The position numbers and the translations under genes were made by a program. DNA of 33,866 nt from Candidatus Zixiibacteriota bacterium (GTDB lineage Bacteria; Zixibacteria; MSB-5A5; CAIYYT01): positions 1-33,866 of the forward strand of contig JADYYF010000061.1 in assembly GCA_020853795.1 (NCBI GenBank). Direction: 5' to 3'. The notes below the pieces were generated by a model. That model searched no databases. It had not been told where the DNA came from and saw only the letters and a program-made list of their open reading frames with translations. Shown here in pieces: positions 9,001-17,545 of this stretch. Within the stretch, counting starts at the first letter, position 1; each line of letters opens with the position of its first letter.

Positions 9001-9087
9001 TGATTTGGAACATTCCCGTGTCAGACAAGAATGTCCAACCCACCGATACTTCGCGAGGACCGGCGACGCTAGTGAATGCGGCTGCCG

Positions 9088-11181
9088 CTATTCCTCGTCT
9101 TGGCGGAGTTTCTCAAGGATGGAGAAGTCCTCCAGAGTCGTGGTGTCGCCGGTGACGACATTGCCGTGGGCGATTTCGCGCAACAAGCGGCGCATGATCT
9201 TGCCGGAACGGGTCTTCGGCAAGGCGTCAGTGAAGCGGATATCGTCGATCTTCGCGATATGGCCGATCTCCTTCATGACGTGCTCGCGCAAGATGTCGCG
9301 GTGTTCTTCGAGGAAGGCCGCCTCGGAACTGACATTGCTCTTGAGCGTGACGAACGCCACCAGCGCCGAGCCCTTGAGATCGTCGGGACGGGCCACGACC
9401 GCGGCCTCGGCGACGGTCTTGTGCGAGACGAGGGCGCTCTCGACTTCGGCAGTGCCGAGTCGGTGGCCGCTAATGTTGACGACGTCATCGATACGCCCGA
9501 CCACCCAAAAATATCCATCGGGATCGCGGCGGGCGCCGTCGCCGGCGAGGTAATAGCCGGGACGCGACTTGGTTGGGGGGAAATCTTTCCAATACACATC
9601 CTTGTAGCGTTGCGGATCGCCGTAGATGGTGCGCAACATTCCGGGCCAGGGATGCTTGATGACGAGCAGGCCGCCCTCATTCGGCTTACACGGCGTGCCG
9701 TCCTTGCGGACAACATCGGCGACGATGCCGGGCAGGGGCAAAGTGCAGGAGCCGGGTTTGAGTGTGGCCGCGCCGGGGAGCGGCGAGATCATGATACCGC
9801 CGGTTTCGGTCTGCCACCAGGTGTCGACGATCGGGCAGCGCTTGCCGCCGATGAGGGTGTAGTACCACATCCAGGCCTCGGGGTTGATCGGTTCACCGAC
9901 CGAGCCGAGCAGGCGCAGCGACGACATGTTATGCTGGATCGGATATTGTTCACCGGCGCGCATGAAGCCGCGGATCGCCGTCGGCGCGGTGTAGAAGACG
10001 GTTACTCTGTGGCGCTCGATGATGTCCCAAATGCGGTCGGGCGCGGGATAGTTGGGTGCGCCTTCGTAGAGCATGACCGAGGCGCCATGGGCGAGCGGGC
10101 CGTAGACGACGTACGAATGCCCGGTGACCCAGCCGATGTCGGCCATGCAGAAATAGAGGTCGTCCTCGCGCAGGTCAAAGACCATTTTCGTGGTGTAGGC
10201 GACCTGCGTGATGTAGCCGCCGGTGGTGTGCAAGATGCCTTTGGGTTTGGCGGTCGAGCCGGAAGTGTAGAGGATGAAGAGCGGATGCTCGGCATCGAGC
10301 GGCTCGGCCTGGCACGGCTCGGAGGGCACCAGCATGCGCTCGTGCCACCAATGGTCGCGGCCGATCATCATGTTGACCTCGTTGCCGACGCGCTTGTAGA
10401 CGACGACGTTTTGCACGGTGGGAGCGTCCTCGAGGGCGGCATCGACGTTGTCCTTCAGCGGCACGATCGCGCCACGGCGGAAGGAGCCGTCCTGCGTGAT
10501 GACGGCGACAGCCCTGGAATCGTTGATGCGCTCGCGGAGAGCTTCCGCGGAGAAGCCGCCGAAGACGACGTTGTGGGTCGCGCCGATGCGCGCGCAGGCG
10601 AGCATGGCGATCACGGCCTCGGGGGTCATGCCCATGTAGATCGCGACGACATCGCCTTTCTGCACGCCGAGCGATTTGAGCACGTTCGAGAAGCGGCAGA
10701 CCTGCATCAGGAGCTGCTGGTAGGTGAGCGTGCGGGTTTCGCCGCTTTCGGCCTCCCAGATGATGGCGGCCTTGTTGCGCCGCCAGGTGGCGACGTGGCG
10801 GTCGAGGCAGTTGTAGGAGATGTTGATTTTGCCGCCGATGAACCACTGGGCGAAGGGGTGTTTCCAGACGAAAGGTTTCTTCCACGGTTTGAACCAGATC
10901 AGATCACGCGCCTGTTCCTCCCAGAATTTCACCGGGTTTTTGGCAGCGCGTTCGCGGAGGCGGTTGGCCTCGGCGACGGTTTTGATGTGCGCGCGGCCGG
11001 CGAAATCCTTGGACGGCGGGAAGAGGCGGTGCTCCTGCAGGACCGACTGGATGCTGTCGGTGGGCGGAGCGGCGGCGACGGTTCTGAGCTTGGGTGTGCG
11101 GGCCGGTCTTTTGGCGGCGGATTTCGTGCGCGGCGATTTGGCCACGCGGGACTTGGCGGAAGAGGGTTTCTTCGCGGGCAT
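9088..11181 (-). CDS. acs: Acetyl-CoA synthetase
   Basis: The 697-residue enzyme activates acetate with ATP and CoA to acetyl-CoA via acetyl-AMP. The family core begins near residue 45, after a Lys/Ala/Pro-rich extension absent from the usual ~650-residue enzyme. Visible motifs are the nucleotide-binding loop [19 protein letters not shown] (the second Trp limits the acyl pocket to acetate), [36 protein letters not shown], and [11 protein letters not shown]. The last contains Lys661, which is the residue controlled by acetylation in characterised homologues. The ATG has a GGAG site about 8 bases upstream. The gene is divergent from the secreted beta-helix gene and ends next to repeat array 2. 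Confidence 0.97.
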   Translation of the reverse strand: MPAKKPSSAKSRVAKSPRTKSAAKRPARTPKLRTVAAAPPTDSIQSVLQEHRLFPPSKDFAGRAHIKTVAEANRLRERAAKNPVKFWEEQARDLIWFKPWKKPFVWKHPFAQWFIGGKINISYNCLDRHVATWRRNKAAIIWEAESGETRTLTYQQLLMQVCRFSNVLKSLGVQKGDVVAIYMGMTPEAVIAMLACARIGATHNVVFGGFSAEALRERINDSRAVAVITQDGSFRRGAIVPLKDNVDAALEDAPTVQNVVVYKRVGNEVNMMIGRDHWWHERMLVPSEPCQAEPLDAEHPLFILYTSGSTAKPKGILHTTGGYITQVAYTTKMVFDLREDDLYFCMADIGWVTGHSYVVYGPLAHGASVMLYEGAPNYPAPDRIWDIIERHRVTVFYTAPTAIRGFMRAGEQYPIQHNMSSLRLLGSVGEPINPEAWMWYYTLIGGKRCPIVDTWWQTETGGIMISPLPGAATLKPGSCTLPLPGIVADVVRKDGTPCKPNEGGLLVIKHPWPGMLRTIYGDPQRYKDVYWKDFPPTKSRPGYYLAGDGARRDPDGYFWVVGRIDDVVNISGHRLGTAEVESALVSHKTVAEAAVVARPDDLKGSALVAFVTLKSNVSSEAAFLEEHRDILREHVMKEIGHIAKIDDIRFTDALPKTRSGKIMRRLLREIAHGNVVTGDTTTLEDFSILEKLRQDEE

Positions 11182-11320
11182 TATTATCTCCGAATTGGAT
11201 CGATCATTATTTCAAAGTGATACGAATATCGACGAGGAAGATCGGCAAAGAAGATGATAGGGGCAAGAGAAAAGGGAAGGGCTGATAGCGCAGTAGGGCG
11301 ACCTTTTTGTCGAATATGGG

Positions 11321-11350
11321 TTGACCAAAGCGGGCATGAGGTCTTATATT
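11321..11350 (+). promoter_or_regulatory. Sigma-70-type promoter for the beta-helix gene
   Basis: TTGACC at 11321-11326 is followed by TATATT at 11345-11350 with an 18-base spacer (or TTATAT with 17). The predicted start of transcription lies about 30 bases before the ATG at 11388. This was read by eye; no alternative of similar quality lies closer to the gene. Confidence 0.55.
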
Positions 11351-11387
11351 AGAGCAGTTGCTCCTCATATAACATATCGGAGGGCTT

Positions 11388-14300
11388 ATGCGCCTTGTCA
11401 AAGTTGGGTTGGTATTGTTGGTCATTAGTCATTGCGTGTTGGCGGCGACGATCCGGGTGCCGCAGGATCAGGCGACGATTCAGGCGGGGATAGATGCGGC
11501 GGTGGATGGGGATACGGTGTTGGTGGGGCCGGGGGTGTATACGGAGAACCTGAGATTCGACGGCAAAGCAGCAGTGGTGTTGAGTTCGACGGGCTCGGAG
11601 ACAACAATTATCAGCTCCAGCACGCCGGGACTCCCAGTCGTTCGGTTTATCGACAGCGAAGATACAACATCGGTTCTCGATGGCTTCACGATTCGGGATG
11701 CAACAAATGCCCACGGCATTAGGATTGAGAGCTCATCCCCAGTAATCCAGAACTGCGTGATCACAAACTGCTCATGGGACGGTGATGGTGGTGCTATCAG
11801 TTTCGTCTGGTCAGCCGCAAAGCTCCGGTACAACCGAATTCACGGGAACTATGGGACTAACACAGGAGGCGGCATTGGCGGCGGTGGTGCACTGCCCAGC
11901 TTTCTGGAAATAATCGGGAACGAAATCTACGATAATCATTGCGCACATGGCGTCGGCATCGGCTCGCCACCAGGCGGGCTGAGGGCGCGTATTGAGCGCA
12001 ACATTATTCGTGACAATACGGGGACAGCAGAGGCTGCCGCGGGCATCTACATCAACAATTGTGTCGATTGTCAGATTGTGAATAACACGATCGTGAGAAA
12101 CACAAAGGGGATTGCCATTTACGGTGGGGCGGCAAATGTTCAGAACAACATCCTGGCCCAGAATCAATTGGAGGCATTCTATCCTTATGCTGTGGGAGAC
12201 TACAACGACGTTTGGGCTAATGGAAGTGTGAATTCCCCCGGTCCAAACGGCATATCGAGCGATCCAAGGTTTATGAATTCAGACAGCAGTGATTTTCGAC
12301 TACAATCAGATTCCCCGTGCATCGATCGAGGCAATCCCAGCGCCTCTTACAATGACCCTGACGGCAGTCGGAATGACATCGGAGCAATGGCTTACGAGCC
12401 GACTGTGGGGAGAATCCGGTACGTGCCGAGCGAGTACCCGACGATTCAGGCGGCGATCGATTCTGCGGTTAATGGCGATACAGTACTTGTAGATGAAGGG
12501 GTCTATTACGAACGCCTTAACTTGCTTGGAAAGAGAGTCGTTGTTGCCAGTGAATATCTAATTGATGGTGACTCAATACACATTGAACAGACTGTAATCG
12601 ACGGAGATACCGCAATTGTTCCAACTATTGCTGATACAGCAAGTGTGTTTAGATTCGTGCAAGGTGAGGATTCAAGCACTGTGGTGACGGGTTTCACGAT
12701 TAGAAACGGCGGAGATTACGGTGTTCTTTCGAAAGCTGCAGGATTCACACTCAGGCGTTGTCTAATGGACGGAACAGGCATCAGAGTGTTTGGCGATTTC
12801 CCCGATTGGGTTGATGTAGTGTTGGATGAGTGTCAAGTTCACGATCGAGAGATAATGGTTGATTCACCTGGACTGCTTCTGATAAGGGGAAGTAAGATAT
12901 TCTGCCCTGTGAGCAGTAGTCTCAGCTACACCCGTTACACCAAGCTGCAACTGGAGTCTTCATCGGTAGTGTCGGTGAATCTGGGTTCTAATGATGATTT
13001 GGTCACGTTTAGCTCAACGGTTCAGGGGCAGATTACCGCAGTTGATGGATCATTCCAGAGAATCGAATCGTCAGTTGTATCGGGGCTACTGCAGACTGGA
13101 GCAGGCGGAATTGTCATTGTAGATTCATCCCAGATCGGCGGTCTATTAGTGAGTCAAGAGTCAAGGGTGTACTCAATCTGGAGCATGATAAACGGAGAAG
13201 TTGTGTCAATTGCACCGGCGAACTTCGTTGAAATTTTGGATTTTAGGCATACTACGCTCGTCGGCGACATCACGCGAGTGGACGGTAGATTGTCAAATCT
13301 TGTTCTTGATAGCTGTAATATGGTCCTCAACTCGCCGCTAGAGTTTGACAGCCGCTGGAAGAATGTTTACATCCATTGCAGTAATATTTATGCCGGAGGC
13401 GAGCTTTGGTTTACCGGGTTCCCAGACTCAACTTCAGAATTTGACACCCTCGGAGTTTTTTCGCTGCTGCCTATATTCTGCGATGAAGAAAACGGCATTT
13501 ACACAATTCGAAACAGCTCACCCTGCGCCCCCGCCAACAACTCCTGCGGGGTCTTGATCGGAGCATATGGTGTGGGTTGTGAAAATGCGCCGCCAGTACT
13601 GACGTCTGAGTCGGACTTGACGATCGTCAAGAGGGTGCCGTTTACTTACATCGCGACGTCGGAAGACAGCGACGGGCCGAGCGCGAGCTACTCGTTCATG
13701 AATCTGCCGTCGTGGTTGGATTCTGCTGACGATAGCTGCTTCGGGACGCCCCAGCTTGATGATTCCGATACTTCGTTCGCAATTGTGGTCTCGGACGGTT
13801 TCCTCGCGGATACGATGGTTGTCACGCTTCATCTGCTGGAAACGCCAGTCGTCGCGGGTATCGCAGTTGACGGAGAATCTGAGCCGCTGCATGTGGTGTC
13901 AGCCGCGCCGTTGATTGCATGGGACTATTCGGATACGACCGGGCTTTATCCCCAGACCGCATTCGAGATCGCGGTTGGTACCGACAACGACTGGCAGTAT
14001 GCCGAAATGTGGAATCCGGCGCCGGTGGTGTCGGCGGATACGTTTGTGGTGTATGGCGGCGCGCCGCTGATCGATGGACAGACGTACTGGTTGCGGCTGC
14101 GCGTCAGCAACTCGCTCGGGTGGTCGAATTGGGCGGAGCTGATGTTCCGCATGAACAGCGTGCCCTCCATACCGCAGTTGGTTGCGCCTGCGAATGGCGG
14201 AATTGTGACCAGCCCGCAGCCGAGTCTCACAATCCGAAGAGTGCCCGACGCTGAAGGCGACAGCTTGCTTCTGACCTTTGAAGTTACCAATGACAGCTCG

Positions 14301-14984
14301 TTCGCCTTCTTCGTTCCGTTTACGGCGCAACCAGGCAGTGATTCGCTGACGACGGTGAATGTTCCGTTTTACCTCACGGAAGATCAGCACTACTGGTGGC
14401 GGGTGAAGGCGAGCGATTACTACGAGGAATCGGCGTACTCGGCGATCTGGTCGTTCTGGCTGAACGGCGAAAACATCGCGCCGACGCATTTCGATTTGCT
14501 GTCGCCGCCCGACGGTTTGACGCCGGCCTTGACGACGACAATGCCGAATTTGCAGTGGACGCGCTCGCGCGACTTTGATCCGTTCGATTCGGTGCGCTAC
14601 GAGCTTCACATTGCGCTCTATCCCAACTTCAGCTTTGCGACGATCATCGCGGGCATTACTGACACAACGTACCAGATCGGCGAGCCATTGAGTTGGGGGA
14701 CGAATTACTGGTGGAAGGTCAAGGCGACCGACGTGAGCACGGGAGTAACCTGGTCGAATCAGGTGTTTTCGTTCCGCGTCATGAAGATTGGCGACCCGGA
14801 CGGTAATGGACAGATTTCGATTTCGGATGCGGTGTTTCTGATCAATTACATATTTGCCGGAGGGCCGGCGCCGGTGCCGCTATTGTCCGGTGATGCGGAT
14901 TGCAGCGGGGCGATTTCGATTTCCGACGCGGTGTATTTGATCAATTACATTTTTGCTGCGGGGCCGGCGCCGTGTGAGCCGTAG
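11388..14984 (+). CDS. Secreted beta-helix / Fn3 / dockerin-like protein
   Basis: The 1198-residue product has a signal peptide (MRLVKVGLVLLVISHCVLAA). Two right-handed beta-helix segments follow, each opening with the same module: about residue 22 (IRVPQDQATIQAGIDAAVDG) and about residue 344 (IRYVPSEYPTIQAAIDSAVNG). They resemble the pectate-lyase-like repeats of NosD/DUF1565-type surface proteins. After about residue 730 comes an Ig-like domain and about three Fn3-like domains. The last ~60 residues hold two dockerin-like calcium-binding repeats (GDPDGNGQISISDAVFLINY and GDADCSGAISISDAVYLINY). No catalytic residues can be assigned, so an adhesive or structural role is likely. The ATG follows a GGAGGG site. 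The middle of the gene (about 11.6-13.6 kb) looks clearly less GC-rich than both ends. Confidence 0.88.
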   Translation: MRLVKVGLVLLVISHCVLAATIRVPQDQATIQAGIDAAVDGDTVLVGPGVYTENLRFDGKAAVVLSSTGSETTIISSSTPGLPVVRFIDSEDTTSVLDGFTIRDATNAHGIRIESSSPVIQNCVITNCSWDGDGGAISFVWSAAKLRYNRIHGNYGTNTGGGIGGGGALPSFLEIIGNEIYDNHCAHGVGIGSPPGGLRARIERNIIRDNTGTAEAAAGIYINNCVDCQIVNNTIVRNTKGIAIYGGAANVQNNILAQNQLEAFYPYAVGDYNDVWANGSVNSPGPNGISSDPRFMNSDSSDFRLQSDSPCIDRGNPSASYNDPDGSRNDIGAMAYEPTVGRIRYVPSEYPTIQAAIDSAVNGDTVLVDEGVYYERLNLLGKRVVVASEYLIDGDSIHIEQTVIDGDTAIVPTIADTASVFRFVQGEDSSTVVTGFTIRNGGDYGVLSKAAGFTLRRCLMDGTGIRVFGDFPDWVDVVLDECQVHDREIMVDSPGLLLIRGSKIFCPVSSSLSYTRYTKLQLESSSVVSVNLGSNDDLVTFSSTVQGQITAVDGSFQRIESSVVSGLLQTGAGGIVIVDSSQIGGLLVSQESRVYSIWSMINGEVVSIAPANFVEILDFRHTTLVGDITRVDGRLSNLVLDSCNMVLNSPLEFDSRWKNVYIHCSNIYAGGELWFTGFPDSTSEFDTLGVFSLLPIFCDEENGIYTIRNSSPCAPANNSCGVLIGAYGVGCENAPPVLTSESDLTIVKRVPFTYIATSEDSDGPSASYSFMNLPSWLDSADDSCFGTPQLDDSDTSFAIVVSDGFLADTMVVTLHLLETPVVAGIAVDGESEPLHVVSAAPLIAWDYSDTTGLYPQTAFEIAVGTDNDWQYAEMWNPAPVVSADTFVVYGGAPLIDGQTYWLRLRVSNSLGWSNWAELMFRMNSVPSIPQLVAPANGGIVTSPQPSLTIRRVPDAEGDSLLLTFEVTNDSSFAFFVPFTAQPGSDSLTTVNVPFYLTEDQHYWWRVKASDYYEESAYSAIWSFWLNGENIAPTHFDLLSPPDGLTPALTTTMPNLQWTRSRDFDPFDSVRYELHIALYPNFSFATIIAGITDTTYQIGEPLSWGTNYWWKVKATDVSTGVTWSNQVFSFRVMKIGDPDGNGQISISDAVFLINYIFAGGPAPVPLLSGDADCSGAISISDAVYLINYIFAAGPAPCEP

Positions 14985-15006
14985 GGGGGATTGGTCTGGG
15001 AAGAGT

Positions 15007-15064
15007 GTCGAAACCCCTCGGGGTGCGGAGTGAAAGTCGAGGTCTTGCCGTAAGAGGTTTCGAC
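15007..15064. repeat. 58-bp inverted-end repeat, copy A
   Basis: The element opens with GTCGAAACCCC and closes with GAGGTTTCGAC, and contains TCTTGCCGT. Copy B at 15490-15547 has the same length, ends and orientation. The stop codon of the yqjE-like gene (15065-15067) lies immediately outside this copy. Confidence 0.75.
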
Positions 15065-15442
15065 CTACGAAGATTCGCGCTTGCGAATGACTTTCGCGAG
15101 GAGGTCGTCGACCTTGAAGAGTTTCAGCCAGCGGCGCTCGGAGAGGACGGCCATCAGGGCGATCAAGGGGATGCCGATGTAGACAACGGCGAAGGCCAGG
15201 AGCACAATCAGCTTGGTTTCGGGCGCCCACGGCATGTACACGCAGAGCGCGACCGGGATCATCACCAGACCGCCGACGAGCAGAACCAGCAGGAAGAGCC
15301 AGAGCGAAAGCAGGATGATCAGCTTGCGCAGGCCGCCGAGCGCGCGAATCAGCGCAATCGCCAGTTCGGCTCTGGCGATATCGATCGCGGTTTGGATCGA
15401 TTTGCCCGCCAATCCGAATATCAAGCCCTTGAGAAATCCCAC
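15065..15442 (-). CDS. YqjE/phage-holin-III-like membrane protein
   Basis: The product (125 residues from the chosen start) has a short amphipathic N-terminus (MGFLKGLIFGLAGKSIQTAI), then two long hydrophobic segments (about residues 41-66 and 74-98) and a basic tail. This matches the YqjE-like family (phage holin superfamily III fold), in which members are encoded beside YqjD-type proteins. The frame is open to a TTG at 15508, but that part lies inside a 58-bp repeat. The GTG at 15442 is preferred because GAGG sits 8 bases upstream and the family-like sequence begins there. The partner gene upstream at 15586-15897 supports the assignment. Function is probably related to membrane stress or ribosome tethering, by analogy only. 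Confidence 0.72.
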   Translation of the reverse strand: MGFLKGLIFGLAGKSIQTAIDIARAELAIALIRALGGLRKLIILLSLWLFLLVLLVGGLVMIPVALCVYMPWAPETKLIVLLAFAVVYIGIPLIALMAVLSERRWLKLFKVDDLLAKVIRKRESS

Positions 15443-15489
15443 GATCGAATCCTCATTCTGACTGTATATCGAAATATCGAACGCGAAAT

Positions 15490-15547
15490 GTCGAAACCCC
15501 GCCGTCAATTGCGGTGTTCATAGAGTCTTGCCGTCAGGGGTTTCGAC
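15490..15547. repeat. 58-bp inverted-end repeat, copy B
   Basis: The ends GTCGAAACCCC (15490-15500) and GGGGTTTCGAC (15537-15547) are a perfect 11-bp inverted repeat. The interior TCTTGCCGT matches copy A at the same offset. It lies between the yqjD-like and yqjE-like genes, so it has probably inserted in an operon. Confidence 0.8.
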
Positions 15548-15585
15548 CTGCAATTTCGACAAACACGTGGTCAGAGGTACCGAAA

Positions 15586-15897
15586 CTACTTCTGCGAGCG
15601 ACCGAGCAGGTAGCCAACGATCAGCGCACCGAGAGCGGCGCCGCCGATATAAGGCCACGGGTTGTCGTGTACGTTCTTGTCGAGATCCTTGGCCAGCTTG
15701 ACGGTCTTTTCTTTGCCGGTCGCATAGATTTCGCCGGCGTCTTGCTGCAGCCGGGCGCCGACATTGGAAACGGCGGATTTAAGGTTGCTATACTTGCCGG
15801 TCAGCATATCCTGCAATTCCACTTTCTTGTCGCGGGCGTAGCTGTTGAGCAGCTCGAGTGCGTCCTTGACTCTGGTATCTTCAGCATGTTCGGCCAT
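15586..15897 (-). CDS. YqjD/ElaB-like (DUF883) membrane-anchored protein
   Basis: The 103-residue protein has a long charged helical region (about 1-75, coiled-coil-like) and a single C-terminal membrane segment in the context NPWPYIGGAALGALIVGYLLG, which is the DUF883 (ElaB/YqjD/YgaM) signature. Characterised E. coli members are inner-membrane, stationary-phase proteins that can bind ribosomes; whether that holds here is inference. The ATG follows a clear GGAGG site. The yqjE-like gene downstream on the same strand gives the classical pair, here separated by a 58-bp repeat. Confidence 0.85.
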   Translation of the reverse strand: MAEHAEDTRVKDALELLNSYARDKKVELQDMLTGKYSNLKSAVSNVGARLQQDAGEIYATGKEKTVKLAKDLDKNVHDNPWPYIGGAALGALIVGYLLGRSQK

Positions 15898-15941
15898 ATT
15901 ACCTCCGATTTTCTGCCAGTGTGTAAATCCTCATTTCTTTA

Positions 15942-15947
15942 ATTATA
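15942..15947 (-). promoter_or_regulatory. Candidate -10 box for the yqjD-like gene
   Basis: On the minus strand these bases read TATAAT, a perfect -10 hexamer about 45 bases upstream of the ATG at 15897. No convincing -35 hexamer is visible at the right spacing, so it may be weak or use an alternative sigma factor. Confidence 0.35.
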
Positions 15948-15983
15948 ACGACTTACGGGCGACGAAGGCGAAGATTTTTTGGG

Positions 15984-16012
15984 TTGACGATCGATGCAAA
16001 CCAAACTATTTT
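15984..16012 (+). promoter_or_regulatory. Promoter for the Lrp/AsnC-type regulator
   Basis: TTGACG at 15984-15989 and TATTTT at 16007-16012 are separated by exactly 17 bases, a good sigma-70-type arrangement. The predicted transcript would have a leader of about 80 bases before the ATG at 16098. The -10 box lies inside the palindrome at 15995-16016. Confidence 0.5.
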
Positions 16013-16016
16013 TGCA
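15995..16016. promoter_or_regulatory. Candidate operator palindrome 1 (TGCAAA-N10-TTTGCA)
   Basis: TGCAAA (15995-16000) and TTTGCA (16011-16016) form a perfect inverted repeat that overlaps the -10 region of the regulator promoter. Its centre is 33 bases from that of the palindrome at 16031-16046, close to three helical turns, as expected for cooperative binding by an oligomeric Lrp/AsnC protein. Confidence 0.45.
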
Positions 16017-16030
16017 GAAAATGTAGTTTC

Positions 16031-16046
16031 TTGCAACATAATGCAA
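16031..16046. promoter_or_regulatory. Candidate operator palindrome 2 (TTGCA-N6-TGCAA)
   Basis: TTGCA (16031-16035) and TGCAA (16042-16046) form a second inverted repeat using the same core as palindrome 1, in the transcribed leader of the regulator gene. Binding here would permit autoregulation. Confidence 0.45.
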
Positions 16047-16097
16047 CGATATCCGTAAATCTTAGCACATAATTCGACGAAATGGTGGTACAATCTT

Positions 16098-16577
16098 ATG
16101 ATTGACGAATTAGACAAGCAAATCCTGCAGATTCTCCAGGAAGACGCACGAATCCCCAATTCTGATATCGCCAAAAAGATTGGGATTGTTCCCTCAGCGA
16201 CGGCGGAGCGGATCAAGAAGCTGGTGCAGCGGGGGGTTATCAGCGGCTATGATGTGCGGCTCGATGCGAAAGCGCTCGATCTGGGGTTGGTGGCGTTTGT
16301 CTTTGTGCGCGCGGACGAGCCGGTCAACACCTGCCAGACGGCGCTGGAGATGACGGCACTGCCGCAGGTGCTGGAAGTGCATAATATCGCGGGGGAAGAT
16401 TGCTACCTGGTGAAAGTGCGGGTGCGCGACACGGAAGCGCTGGGGCAATTCTTGCGCGACAAGCTGGGAGCGATCAAGACGGTGCGCAACACGCGCACGG
16501 TGATTGCGCTGGAAACGTTTAAAGAAAATGGTCCGTTGCCGCTGAGTGAACTTCCAAGTGGAAAGGTCAATGACTGA
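16098..16577 (+). CDS. Lrp/AsnC family transcriptional regulator
   Basis: The 159-residue protein has the two-domain Lrp/AsnC layout. The N-terminal winged helix-turn-helix (about 1-60) begins MIDELDKQILQILQEDARIP and contains the recognition helix SATAERIKKLVQRG. The C-terminal RAM ligand-binding and oligomerisation domain (about 65-145) contains LEVHNIAGEDCYLVKVRVRD, a typical effector-site motif. The gene overlaps the exporter gene by eight bases, so it likely controls an amino-acid or metabolite exporter and itself. Two TGCAA-based palindromes upstream are candidate operators. The ribosome site (GGTGG) is weak. Confidence 0.93.
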   Translation: MIDELDKQILQILQEDARIPNSDIAKKIGIVPSATAERIKKLVQRGVISGYDVRLDAKALDLGLVAFVFVRADEPVNTCQTALEMTALPQVLEVHNIAGEDCYLVKVRVRDTEALGQFLRDKLGAIKTVRNTRTVIALETFKENGPLPLSELPSGKVND

Positions 16578-17532
16578 ATCATCAACAACCGCCCGCTGGC
16601 GCATCGTCGTCGGCTTCCTGGCGATCTACCTGATCTGGGGATCGACCTATTTGGCGATTCGGTTCACGATCGAAACGATTCCGCCGCTGTTGTCGGCGGG
16701 AATCCGATTCCTGATCGGCGGGTCGCTGTTGTACTTGTGGGCGCGGGCGAGCGGCGCCGTTGCGGCGACTCCGGCGCAGTGGCGCAACAGCGGGATCATC
16801 GGACTTCTGTTGGTGGTCGGCGGGACGGGGACGGTCACTTGGGCGGAGCAATATGTGCCGTCGGGACTGGCAGCGTTGATGGTGGCGGCGATGCCGTTTT
16901 GGATGGTGCTGATAGATTGGCTGCGACCGAATGGGCAGAAACCGGCCTCAAGCGTGATCGCCGGGCTGGTGATGGGATTTGCGGGGATCGTGGTGCTGGT
17001 CGGACCGGGCAACCTGGGCGGTGCGCCGGTGAGTACAATCGGCGCGGTGGCGGTGCTTATGGCGACGCTGTCGTGGGCGTCGGGGTCGATCTACTCGCGG
17101 CATGTCGATTTGCCGCAGTCGCGACTGTTGTCGGTGGGAATTCAAATGCTAGTCGGCGGCGCGACGATGCTGGCGATGGGGGCGATGATCGGCGAATTGC
17201 CGCAGTTCCATATCAGTTTGTTTACCCTCAAGTCGGTGGCGGCGCTGCTGTATCTGGCGATCATCGGCTCGCTGGCATTTGCGGCGTATGTCTGGCTGCT
17301 GAAAGTGAGCACGCCGGCGAAAGTGTCGACGTATGCGTTTGTGAATCCGGTGGTGGCGGTGATCGTGGGCTGGGCGTTTGCGGGCGAGGCGTTGTCGGCG
17401 CGGACTTTGATTGCAGCGGCGATTATCGTGACAGCCGTCGCAGTGTTGACTTTGGCAAAGGGTCGGCAGCCGAAGCGCGAAGAGGCGGCGCAGTCGTCCC
17501 CGGCTCCGGTGTCAACCTGCGAGGCGGAATGA
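16570..17532 (+). CDS. EamA/DMT family transporter
   Basis: The 320-residue product is a ten-helix drug/metabolite transporter with two EamA halves. The first half starts after the N-terminal tail with the hallmark IWGSTYLAIRFTIETIPPLL and reaches WAEQYVPSGLAAL. The second half contains LSWASGSIYSRHVDLP, then AAYVWLLKVSTPAKVSTYAF and NPVVAVIVGWAFAGEALS. Relatives include the E. coli YedA/RhtA-type exporters of amino acids. The frame is open from 16546, but the ATG at 16570 is preferred: GGAAAGG precedes it and it overlaps the stop of the regulator gene, indicating translational coupling. The substrate is unknown. Confidence 0.9.
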   Translation: MTESSTTARWRIVVGFLAIYLIWGSTYLAIRFTIETIPPLLSAGIRFLIGGSLLYLWARASGAVAATPAQWRNSGIIGLLLVVGGTGTVTWAEQYVPSGLAALMVAAMPFWMVLIDWLRPNGQKPASSVIAGLVMGFAGIVVLVGPGNLGGAPVSTIGAVAVLMATLSWASGSIYSRHVDLPQSRLLSVGIQMLVGGATMLAMGAMIGELPQFHISLFTLKSVAALLYLAIIGSLAFAAYVWLLKVSTPAKVSTYAFVNPVVAVIVGWAFAGEALSARTLIAAAIIVTAVAVLTLAKGRQPKREEAAQSSPAPVSTCEAE

Positions 17533-17545
17533 CCGGGCGGGTTCG

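Noticed and set aside
8496-9043. Small ORFs in the repeat array
   Set aside because: They run through palindromes, lack ribosome sites and resemble no known protein.
9076-11220. Long plus-strand reading frame (714 codons) opposite acs
   Set aside because: It mirrors acs codon by codon in GC-rich DNA, has no family features or ribosome site, and acs itself is certain.
11388-14984. Polysaccharide lyase
   Set aside because: The beta-helix resembles pectate-lyase folds, but no catalytic residues can be assigned and the overall layout is that of a surface protein.
15065-15442. Phage holin and hence a prophage remnant
   Set aside because: The holin-like fold is that of YqjE relatives; the neighbour is YqjD-like and no other phage gene is present.
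15443-15508. N-terminal extension of the yqjE-like protein from TTG
   Set aside because: The extension lies in a mobile-like 58-bp repeat and lacks homology; the GTG at 15442 has a ribosome site.
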